From Chrysogorgia sp. JL179-B06 (taxonomy: Eukaryota > Cnidaria > Anthozoa > Scleralcyonacea > Chrysogorgiidae): 64,000 nucleotides of DNA. The stretch spans positions 2,118,001 through 2,182,000 of the forward strand of contig JAYKKM010000034.1 of assembly GCA_035772405.1 (NCBI GenBank), read 5' to 3'. Under the pieces are notes generated by a model. The model was not told where the DNA came from. It searched no databases and saw only the letters and a program-made list of their open reading frames with translations. Shown here in pieces: positions 55,081 through 64,000 of the stretch (its first letter is position 1; each line of letters starts with the position of its first letter). The translations under genes were made by a program, and so were the position numbers.

Positions 55081-55469
55081 TATTGTTGTATAATGTTTAT
55101 ATTCTAGTTTTTTACTTAAAAGGGGGACTTGGGAGAGACTAGACTCGGGGAAGAACTGGGTTCTAAGAACGTTTATATTACGTTAGAGAGGAGACAAAAC
55201 AAATAAACAACGAACACAACATGGAGTCAGATATGGGATAAAATGCATGCATTCGCTAGAGACCACCGAGCAAGACCGGTTGTGTAGAAAAGTGACGAGT
55301 CAACGTACAAGCTTTGTGCTGTACCGATAGAACATAACAATTTCGAGCATAGGCGAAACAAGACAAGTTAGTCATGTCCATATACGAAGCTGTTTCCAGC
55401 CCTAGGACTGCAAGCCTGGTAAGCCCAAAGAATGGCCGAGGTGGATTAAAAGATTGAGAGATACCGAAT

Positions 55470-57385
55470 CGTATCTGAATTAAACAAGAAAGACGAAGAA
55501 CTTCAAGTCAACTTTCTGCTGTATACTATAGGAACAGGAGACGATGTTATGTCTAGTTTTACGTTTGCAAATGCGGGCGACACAAATAAGTTCGATTTGG
55601 TGAAAGACAAGTACAACAACCGCTTTGTCGTGAGGAAAAACACTATCTATGAGAGGGCAAAGTTTAATCAACGTGTTCAGAACAGCTAGGAAACTGTCGA
55701 ACAATTCGTCACATTGTATCGTTTAGTGGAGTTTTGCGAATATGGAGCTCTACGCGACGAAATGATTCGATATCGTTTAGTCGTCGGTCTAAAAGATGGA
55801 AAGCTTAGTGAAAAGACACGACTGATGAGACACTTGCGAAATCGACAGGGGCGAAAATTGTTTCCAAACTTGATGCAAACTCAGGATTTTGGCAAGTTCA
55901 ACTGAGTCCAGAATTAAAACTGTGCAAAACTTTTATTACTGCATGAGGTCAGTATTGTTACAAACGTTTACCGTTTGGAATATCTTGTGCTCCTGAACAT
56001 TTTCAAAAGACGATGCAAAGGATCCTGGAAGTATTAGAGGGAGTGGAGTGTCAGATGGATGACATCTTGGTCTTTGGTGAAACAAATGAGCAGCACGACA
56101 GGCGATTAGAAGCAGTGTTGCAACGGTTGGAAGAAGCCAATGTCACACCAAATATTGACAAGTGTGAGTTCGCGAAGGAGAAGGTGGAATTCCTGGGCCA
56201 TCTGTTGGTTAAGAAGGAATCCAGGTCAACACGTCCAAGACAAATGCCTTAAAAGAGATGAAACCACCAACGAACGTAGCAGAACTAGGACGATTCCTTG
56301 GTATGGTAAATCAAATAGGTAAATACGTACCAAATCTGGCCGAAATGACCAAATCGTTAAGAATACATCAAACGCATGGATTTGGGACCAAGCACAACAA
56401 AATTTGACAAGATAAAAGATCAAATCACTTCTGCTCCAGTATTAGCTATATCTACGACTCCCAAGCGGACACTAGAGTTTCAGCCGATGCATCATCATAC
56501 GGCATAGGAGCAGTTCTTGTGCATAAATCACCTGGGGGAGACTGGTAGCTTATGTTTCAAGAGAGTTGACACCGTGCGAGCAACGATATGCACAAATCGA
56601 AAAAGAGGCGCTAGCCACTACTTGGGCTTGTGAACGACTGGTGGACTACCTGGTTGGAAAAACTTTCCATATCGAGACAGATCATAAACCACTAGTTCCA
56701 CTTGTTGGGTCTAAGAATCTCAATAGCCAGAATTCAAAGGCTCCGAATGCGATTGCTGAGATTCCAGTATACCATCTCGCATGTCCCTGGAAAAGACTTG
56801 ATCACTGCAGAAACTCACTAGCAGAGTCGACGCCGGATAGCAGATTGGAACAAGAAGTCAAGAAATTATTGGACAGTATTGAAACATACTCCTTCAACTG
56901 CCCGAATCGGACAAACGCTTAGAAGAGATCAAACTGCAACAGAAAGATGACGAAGTCTGTCGAAAACGTCACGACTACTGTGCATGTGAGGACAGATGGC
57001 CAGACAAAAATAACCTACCAAAGGCAGTGAGGCCATATTGAGCATACAGAGGTGAAATTTCTCAAATCCATGGCTTACTTCTGAGAGGGTCGAGAACAGT
57101 CATTCCTTCGAGCATGAGGATGAAAATACTGGATAGAATACACAAGGGTCACCAAGGGATAACAAAGTGCAGAAGACGCGTCCGAGATTCAATATGGTGG
57201 CTAGGGCTAAGCAAGCAAGTGGAAGACATGCAGGTCATCAATTGTCGCAAATGCATCGAACATAGAGCACTGAGACCAGAACCACTGATCAAATCTGTCG
57301 TCCCTGAGAGGCCATGGCAAATACTCGGCACAGAGCTCTTCACCCTCAAGGGAACCAGTTATCTACTTGTCGTTGACTATTTCTT
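55470..57385 (+). pseudogene. Gypsy Gag-RT-RNase H-integrase remnant, first part
   Basis: The Gag capsid-like part (55480-55855) has one TAG at about 55687 and the typical YNNRFVVRKNTIYERAKFN and LVVGLKDGKL segments. It joins directly at about 55860 to mid-RT (LDANSGFWQVQLSPEL, RLPFGISCAPEHFQ, QMDDILVFG), so nucleocapsid, protease and the RT fingers are deleted. RNase H (RYAQIEKEALATTWACERL, FHIETDHKPL) lies at about 56566-56710. The integrase zinc finger (HKGHQGITKC, CRKCIEH) and core start (LLVVDYFLRY) are at 57114-57395. Multiple frameshifts. Confidence 0.75.
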
Positions 57386-57387
57386 AC

Positions 57388-58290
57388 GCTATGTAATGTA
57401 ATGTAATGTAAGAACTTTATTTCAAGAGGGTAAATGCGTAACAGTTAGTTATAACTGAAAAATTTGCAGCCCTCAAATTACTATAAATAGAAACAATTTG
57501 GTATAAAAATACTAAGATCTAAAAATAATCACTAAAACATACTATACTCTGAGAGACCTAACTCTCAGACAAGGTAAAACGAGAAATGTTATCATATTTA
57601 TCAAACATTAACTTTCTATACGAGTTTTTAAAACCATTTAAAGTCGATAGTTTACGAATACTATTTGGGAGACTGTTCCATAAACGAGATATTGAGACTG
57701 AAAAAGAGTTACCACCGTCTGATTCATATTTATATCTTGGGCAATAAAGATTAATATGTCCGTTTCTTGTGGTTCTGTTATGGATGTCACTGTTTCTTGG
57801 GAGGATATTCATGAGATAATCTGCCGTATCACCATGCAATCTTTTGTATACAAGAGAGCATTTAAGAAGCTTAGACTCATCGTAAAATGTAAGCCAACCA
57901 AGTTTCACAAAAAGATTTACGCTATTTTCGGACCTATCCGCCTTTAGAATAACCCGAGCCGCTCGTTTTTGTAGCTTCAGAACTTTGTTGAGGTTTTCAG
58001 TTGAACATGATGTCCAAACTGAGGAGCCATACATCATACAAGGCTTAATAGTAGCATCATAAAACAGTTTCCGTTCTTTTAATGGCAGGTAGGATCTTAT
58101 TTTTCTTAATACTCCGATTCTTTTTGATAATTTCGTACAAAGATGTTCCACATGGTCGTTAAAATTCAAGTTAGTATCAATTGATAATCCGAGAAAGGAA
58201 AAGGTTTGGACTTGTTCCAGATTTATGTCATTTATTTTAATAACCATGTCTCTGTCGACCAATTTTTTTGCTATCCGTTTACCCGTCACT
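57388..58290 (-). mobile_element. 5'-truncated LINE inserted into the gypsy integrase
   Basis: A minus-strand ORF (58289-57558) of 243 codons encodes the C-terminal part of a LINE ORF2: FSFLGLSIDTNLNFNDHVEHL, LPLKERKLFYDATIKPCMMYGSSVW, LQKRAARVIL and LWNSLPNSIR. It is followed by a 3' UTR and a short (TTACA)n tail at 57393-57412. Ctatgt occurs at both junctions (57390-57396 and about 58290), probably a short target duplication. The intact frame suggests the LINE is younger than its host element. Confidence 0.75.
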
Positions 58291-59692
58291 ATGTTGAGGT
58301 GTCACCATTACGATCTTGCCAGACATCCTCAGACACTATTCGAGCCTTAAAATCTATCTTTGCACGGCTATAAATCCAAATAATTTGTAGAGTTCTCAGC
58401 AAACTACCAGTTTCAACACGTAACATCGAGCCTAAAGTTTCCACAAGCCAACGGCGAAGCCGAGCGGGCAGAACAGACGGTCAAGAATGAGCTAAAAAAA
58501 GAGCGAGATCCATCAAAGGCTCTGATGTATGATCGTGCCACACCCTTGGGAAATAATTACATCCCAGCTGAATTGTTGTTCAGAAGCAAAATACGAACAA
58601 CACGGCCAATGATGCCTTCAGAGCTGGAGCAGAAATGGCCAAAACCTCGAAGGACTAAGGGAGTTAGAGAATGCAGGCAAACGACATCAGCAAGTTAATC
58701 ACAACAACAAACACCACTGCCGCCATCTACCTAAGCTATCGCCAGGAGAGAAAGTTGGATAAGTGATATGAAGACACCTGCATGCAACTATCACGGAAGA
58801 GTCCCCGACACCAAGATCATACATAGCAGGTACCGAAGGTGGCACATCCGCAAGACGCAATCGTCGACACTTGATACCGTTGAATGACAAGTCAAACCCC
58901 GTGGAAACAAGCACAGCAGTGTCGTTGCTACAGCAGTCAGAAGAGTTGACAGAGTTCCGCGAAGAACGGGTTTTAGTAACGAAACAAGAGTATCCAGATT
59001 TGGGAGAATAATTAAGGCACCCCAGAAACTTTACCTTTGAACAATTACTAACTGAAAGAACTCAGTTTATGTTCATATACATTGTTAGTAAAGGGAGATG
59101 TTGTATAATGGTCGTGGCTAGATGGTACACTCGCAGTTGAGGTGATGTTGAGGTACTAGGTCTGAGTCGTCTTCTGGACGATCCTTTATTTAAAACCATC
59201 AGGCGGGGGGTTAGGGTTAGGATATAAGTTGTTTTGGGGTAAGTTTGTTCATAAAATCTCTTTTTACATTTTATGTTTTTACATTATATTTTTACATTTA
59301 TATATCTATAATTTTTTATCTTTTTACATATTTGTACATTTCTCATTCAGATATTTCGTCGGATGCCATCTAACGGAAATTCCAAAATATTTTTTTCAAA
59401 GTGCCACCAAACTAGAAGGAGTGTAAGTAGTATTCATTGTTTCAGCCACCCTAAGGCCTGTATTCTAAAAGCTCACTCACACTCACACTCAATGAGTGCT
59501 CACTCAAACTACGTGAGTGCAACGTTGCACTCTATGAGTCGGCACTCACACTTGTTTAGGGAAAGAGTACACTCGCCCTCCAACCATTCAAAGTCCACAC
59601 TCACACTCAAATGACGCTCAAAAATTGAGTGAAGTATGAGTGAAAGGTACACGTCCCTTGACCCACACTCACATGTAACTTAAGTGACAAAG

Positions 59693-60729
59693 ATGGCGGA
59701 TAGGGGGTTTAATATGTTACGGTTATTGGACAACATTCCTCGAAATAACCGAATTGTGAGAAGAGAATGCAGTTTTGATTACGATCAATATGACGAAGAA
59801 CAATTTAGGAGCAGGTACAGACTAACGCATGAAGGTTTTCGTGCTCTACTAGATATGATATATCCATCCATTTCAGCACATAATGACAGAGGAAAACCGA
59901 TACCTGCGGATATACAACTGCTGCTGACCTTACGTTTTTATGCCACCGGTACGTTTCAGCTAGCATGTGCAGACCTAACATATATTTCGCAGCCTTCAGC
60001 GAGTAGAATAATCAAGCGGGTATCAGAGGAAATTGCACGTTTGAAACCCAATTACATTTCGTTTCCTGAAGGTCAATTACTAAATGACACAAAACGAGAT
60101 TTTTGGAGAATCGGACAATTTCCTGGTGTTGTAGGTCCCATCGACTGTACTCACATCAAAATTGTATCCCCAGGCGGTGATACTTCAGAACTTTTCAGAA
60201 ATAGAAAGGGATTCTTTTCCATCAAGTTCAGGCAGTGTCGGGACCGAATTTGGCTATCCAAAATATTGTTGCACGATGGGCTGGCAGTGTCCACGATGCA
60301 CGAGTATTAGATAACAGTCGGCTGTGCGCAAGGTTGGAACGTGGTGATATCCCGGGTGTGTTACTGGGTGATAGTGGTTACCCTTGTAGACAATATTTAA
60401 TGACACCAATTATGGCACCACAAACTCGACCAGAACGCATGTACAATTGTGCTCAAATACGGACAAGAAACACAGTGGAGCGGATGTTTGGTGTGTGGAA
60501 AAGGATGTTTACATGTCTATCCCAAACGCTTCGCACAAAATTGGAAACAACGTTAACGATCATAGTTACAACAGCTGTGTTGTATAATTTTGTACGATTT
60601 CGAAACGACCCATTAGATGACCCTCACGATCTTCCCGCCGATGACGAAGTATATCATGTTCAAGCCGCGGATGAACGACGATTGGGCAACGCAGTACGTC
60701 AAGCTCTGATACAGCAACATTTTACGTGA
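59693..60729 (+). pseudogene. Harbinger DDE transposase (one frameshift)
   Basis: From the ATG at 59693 (MADRGFNMLRLLDN). The helix-turn-helix-type N-terminal domain includes LTHEGFRALLDMIYPSI. The catalytic Asp residues are in PIDCTHIKI (about 60142) and LLGDSGYP (about 60368), and the Glu is in NTVERMFGVWK (about 60478). A single-base loss at about 60225-60232 shifts the frame between the first and second Asp. Otherwise near full length for HARBI1-type transposases (about 345 residues). Confidence 0.88.
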
Positions 60730-60820
60730 ATAACACTTTATTGATGTATAAAACAGCGTTGTAATTAATACATTAGTACACTCAACTCACTATAATTATT
60801 AGTGTTTGTATTCTATTAAA

Positions 60821-61592
60821 TTACTTTCGTGAACGGGTTGTTGGACGTGAATTCTGCTCCTGTGTGCTATTAGTATTCTTCCTTATACTGTCCCAATATT
60901 CGAACTCGGCGTCAAGTACCTCCAGTTTCCTTTTATGCTGCATTTGTAGATTGGTTCTTTTAATTTGTAGCAATTCCATTTCTGCCGCGTGTTGTTTAGC
61001 TTGCATATCCAAACATCTGGCTTGTGCAGCAGACATTCGAGGCTTATTGGAGAAAGATGGATGTAATGCAACATCGACCTCAGTTTGTGCCTGTTGCTGG
61101 GCTAATATTTCGCAAGGCTTCGATGTATGAACAGATGCATCATCTTCGTTATCGTAACCTATAAACAATTGATAAACAATCCATAATTTGGCATCATATG
61201 TGCACGTTTAATATTAATAAACCATCAATTTCCATACCTGATTCATAATTGTCATCATCAAACACATTACCTAAGCTTTCTATCTGCGAGGGAATTATAG
61301 AAGAAACTGCTGACGCTTCCTCCCCGTTATTGCTTGTTGACTGCCCACCGCCCGTTAGTTTAGCCTCTCTTATCTCTTTTGCCAGATGCTTCTTCGCTCT
61401 TGATTTGATATTTTCCCAGCACTTTTTTAATTGTTTGGGATCTCGTTTGTTGACTCCTGACTGCGAATTGAATTCTTCCCTTACAGTCTCCCATGTGTCC
61501 ATTTTACGTTTGATTGATCTGTAGTCATTCTTTTTGTCTTCGAGGATATCTCTATATTTTCTAACTAATTCGGTTAGTATCGCTTTTTCCAT
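60821..61592 (-). CDS. Harbinger-associated Myb/SANT-like DNA-binding protein (two exons)
   Basis: Exon 1 61592-61238 starts MEKAILTELVRKYRD and carries the Trp-containing trihelix-like repeat (MDTWETVREEFNS, LKKCWENIKSRAKKHL). The donor is CAG|GTATGG, the intron is 61237-61159 (79 bp) ending TTATAG, and exon 2 61158-60821 is a coiled, charged tail (QAKQHAAEMELLQIKRTNLQ). Harbinger elements typically encode such a partner that helps transposase bind the ends. It is convergent with the transposase gene and appears intact. Confidence 0.8.
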
Positions 61593-61930
61593 CTCGGAAT
61601 AATATTGCCTATTTTGGGCTATGCTTGCAGCGCGACACACTTCATATTTCCTTCGACTTAAACATCCTTAACTCATACTTCAATACGTTTCACTTGAGTA
61701 ATCTCATCTAATCTAACCACCCTGCTCATTAATAACAAAGGCGAGTGCAACTCCAGTAAGTGACAGTTGAGTGCGCTTGGTGAATAGAAATCAACCAACA
61801 TTTTTGGAGTGTGAGCGTTCGCTCAATGAGTACAACACTCCACTTTCCCTCCACTCACACTCACATTTCAACCCCACTTCAGTGCTCCTCACTGGAATGC
61901 CACTCAAGTGTGAGTGTGAGTGAGCTTTTA

Positions 61931-61992
61931 GATTTTGATCTAAATTTTGATCTAGATTTTGATCTTTTAGATTTTGATCTTTTAGATTTTTT
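61931..61992. repeat. Templated filler at the inverted-end junction
   Basis: Short tandem and partly inverted repeats of gattttgatct and ttttagatttt, apparently copied from the ctttta|ga end of the older terminus and neighbouring bases. This is the signature expected of error-prone repair joining. Confidence 0.7.
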
Positions 61993-62465
61993 CCAATTTT
62001 GATGTGAGTACAGTCGATGGCACCTACAACACTAGGAAATTGTCCGATTCTCCAAAAATCTCGTTTTGTGTCATTTAGTAATTGACCTTCAGGAAACGAA
62101 ATGTAATTGAGTTTCAAACGTGCAATTTCCCCTGATACCCGCTTGATTATTCTACTCGCTGAAGGCTGCGAACTATATGTTAGGTCTGCACATGCTAGCT
62201 GAAACGTACCGGTGGCATAAAAACGTAGGGTCAGTAGCAGTTGTATACCCGCAGGTATCGGTGTTCCTCTGTCATTATGTGCTGAAATGGATGGATATAT
62301 CATATCTAGTAGAGCACGAAAACCTTCATGCGTTAGCCTGTACCTGCTCCTAAATTGTTCTTCGTCATATTGATCATGATCAAAACTGCATTCTCTTCTC
62401 ACAATTCGGTTATTTCGAGGAATGTTGTCCAATAACCGTAACATATTAAACCCCCTATCCGCCAT
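61980..62465 (-). pseudogene. Inverted partial copy of the Harbinger transposase 5' end
   Basis: Starts at an ATG at 62465 and is nearly identical to the first 150 or so codons of 59693-60729, ending just after AIDCTHIKI. It then runs into the filler repeat. It lacks the second Asp and Glu, so it cannot be active. It keeps Ala at the residue before IDC where the main copy has Pro. Confidence 0.85.
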
Positions 62466-62706
62466 CTTTGTCACTTAAGTTACATGTGAGTGTGGGTCAA
62501 GGGACGTGTACCTTTCACTCATACTTCACTCAATTTTTGAGCGTCATTTGAGTGTGAGTGTGGACTTTGAATGGTTGGAGGGCGAGTGTACTCTTTCCCT
62601 AAACAAGTGTGAGTGCCGACTCATAGAGTGCAACGTTGCACTCACGTAGTTTGAGTGGGCACTCATTGAGTGTGAGTGTGAGTGAGCTTTTAGAATACAG
62701 GCCTAA

Positions 62707-63177
62707 TACTGCATGATGAAAGAGCATGAATTAGGTAGCAAAATTGACACCTCGGCTAATTATGTACGGTGCTGTTAGACCACGTGTAATAGCAGCTAGA
62801 CCACAGTTTCATTCTGCAAAGAAGAAAAGTGAGATGGCACAAAAATAAGCAATGGATTTTTACTAACTAAGAAATGGATGCATGCGGTAAGTTGAGAGAA
62901 CACGAAGAAACCATGCTTGAGCCGATAGCAGAGATACCCGCTTGTTTTGTAGTGCTCTTCCAACTCCCACAGTGCAGGCATAACTCTATGGAGCACGGTA
63001 AACTGTGAACCATAATAAGGCACAAAATAATAAAGAACAAGCTTCATTTTGCCTGCTGATCATAAATATATGTCTCCCTACAGAAGTCGTAAATTTGTAA
63101 CGTTTCTGGTTGGTCTCTTGAAATTGCCTTGTTTCATCGAGAAACGAGCACGTACGTCAGCCTTTATCAGAAGAAGC
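62707..63177. other. No recognisable gene
   Basis: An 83-codon minus-strand frame (63047-62796) has no recognisable motif. No repeats of note. Confidence 0.35.
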
Positions 63178-63277
63178 ATATCATTTATAGACCCGGAGTG
63201 AGGGGAATTCGACGAAATATTATCCAGAATGGTAATATTTCAACGAATTTCCCGAGCGGAGGGTCTATAAATGATAT
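63178..63277. repeat. 100-bp near-perfect palindrome (hairpin or foldback MITE)
   Basis: Outer arms atatcatttatagaccc and gggtctataaatgatat are exact inverses. The inner parts (gaattcgacgaaatatt and aatatttcaacgaattt) also pair with few mismatches around a central atccagaatggt. Confidence 0.75.
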
Positions 63278-63549
63278 ATTATACCGAAACAATCTTGATC
63301 TGCTGTCTTGAAACATCTATAGAAACGTCTTGAAACGTCTTGTTGTTCGTCCATTGTGTTATTTGGTTATTTGGCGTGAAAAGCAAATAACACGCGCGTG
63401 TTATTTATTTTTCGAGCGTGGTATTTGGTTTCGCGCGCGAAACTCGAGTCGAATACCCCTCCACGGTGGTGTATTCACTATTCTACCCCCTAAATTGACA
63501 GGTCGCGTATTACAAATCTAGCTCTTTGATTGGACAACTTATAGTTGAG

Positions 63550-63550
63550 G

Positions 63551-63600
<50 letters not shown>
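63550..63600. repeat. (TA)n microsatellite
   Basis: About 45 bp of pure TA directly before the LINE fragment. Confidence 0.9.
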
Positions 63601-63601
<1 letters not shown>

Positions 63602-63624
63602 GATGAAAACATAAACTGCTTTAT

Positions 63625-64000
63625 ATGGCTCAGCAACAGAACATCGATATCACTTGTCTTCAAGAACACCGCATATATCATGATGACATTAACATCAAAC
63701 GCCTGCATGATATGAAAAAAGGATGGGTGATGATTAATCTCTGCAGAGAAGGCCCAAAAGAACTCGTCAGTAATAGGTGTTGGCATCCTACTCAGTCCAA
63801 AAGCACATAAGGCATCAAATGCTATTGAATCCATCAACCCAAGAACTCTTGTTGCTACTTTCAATGGAAACAGGCTGTTACTGTCATATCATACCACATC
63901 CCTACAAACCTATCAAGTGCGGAAGAGAAGCAGGTGTTCTACGCTGACTTGGCGGAATTGACGAAATCTATTCCAAAGCACAATGTAATATTAGTAGGTG
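63625..64000 (+). pseudogene. LINE endonuclease-domain fragment, continues past the window
   Basis: Begins with NIDITCLQEHRIYH, the LQEhR signature of apurinic-type endonucleases of LINEs (RTE-like in style). It then shifts frame at about 63780 to a part with KALNAIESINPRILVATFNGNRLL, which matches the second conserved block. The right end is cut by the window edge; no ORF1 or RT part is visible. Confidence 0.65.

Larger units (their letters stand above)
55084..59150 (+). mobile_element. Decayed Ty3/gypsy-type LTR retrotransposon
   Basis: Ordered pieces on the plus strand are Gag, reverse transcriptase, RNase H, integrase zinc finger and core start, a nested LINE (57388-58290), then the rest of integrase (FHKPTANGEAERAEQTVK at about 58435) and a post-integrase region. 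A purine-rich tract aaagggaga precedes TGTTGTATAATGG at about 59099, a plausible 3' LTR start. A similar TGTTGTATAATG lies at about 55084, a plausible 5' LTR start. The rest of the two LTRs is too diverged for me to align. Confidence 0.65.
59455..62703. mobile_element. PIF/Harbinger transposon with duplicated inverted end
   Basis: Flanked by TAA at 59452-59454 and 62704-62706. The ends are GGCCTGTATTCTAAAAGCTC and its exact inverse. From the left end through the first 150 or so codons of transposase, about 700 bp are repeated in inverted orientation at the right end (about 61990-62703). An older right terminus is still visible inside (about 61801-61931: tgagtgtgagtgagctttta), joined to the inverted copy by about 60 bp of gattttgatcttttagattt repeats. 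Confidence 0.88.

Overview
The window is repeat-rich animal DNA, probably from an aquatic invertebrate and plausibly a cnidarian. The reasons are spliceosomal introns, tRNA-derived SINEs, non-LTR and Ty3/gypsy-type retroelement remnants, Kolobok and Harbinger DNA transposons, long (TA)n tracts and two integrated Polinton/adintovirus-like elements. The taxon is inferred, not shown. I found no certain ordinary host gene; almost everything recognisable belongs to a mobile or viral-type element.

Region 1 (1-18.9 kb) is element A, a very AT-rich Polinton/adintovirus-like provirus whose left end lies outside the window. It carries protein-primed DNA polymerase B, packaging ATPase, adenain-like protease, double-jelly-roll major capsid protein, penton-like minor capsid protein and a retroviral-type integrase. 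A right arm (11.3-18.9 kb) holds small accessory genes: a Fic-domain protein, a Cys-rich pair, a four-member paralogous family, small Lys/Arg-rich proteins and a weakly Rep-like protein. Most right-arm genes have their own TATA box. Many core genes are broken by one stop or by a one-base frameshift in a homopolymer, so this copy is decayed or the assembly has indel errors.

Region 2 (about 19.6-31.7 kb) is element B, a second and clearly different Polinton of more balanced base composition. Its late genes form convergent blocks (ATPase and two core-type genes rightward; protease, capsid, core, penton and integrase leftward). A rightward accessory gene is followed by two histone-type 3' stem-loops, and a leftward polymerase gene contains a 92-bp GT-AG intron. 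The two elements are homologous gene by gene but strongly diverged.

Region 3 (32-36.5 kb) has tRNA-derived SINE copies, (TA)n tracts, a decayed LINE and a palindromic minisatellite. Region 4 (36.8-53.5 kb) is dominated by two Kolobok-type transposons (TTAA target duplications, about 195-bp terminal inverted repeats, THAP-domain DDE transposase). Both carry a convergent second gene encoding the cytoplasmic 'ballast' domain otherwise known from the P2X7 receptor. Copy 2 has been expanded by a 3.4-kb satellite that changes orientation. Copy 1 sits inside one arm of a larger inverted-repeat structure.

Region 5 (53.5-64 kb) has a decayed gypsy-type element interrupted by a LINE, and a Harbinger transposon (TAA target duplication) with a convergent Myb/SANT-like gene. 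The Harbinger right end is an inverted duplicate of its left end joined through templated filler DNA. A 100-bp palindrome and the start of another LINE (endonuclease domain) follow at the right edge.
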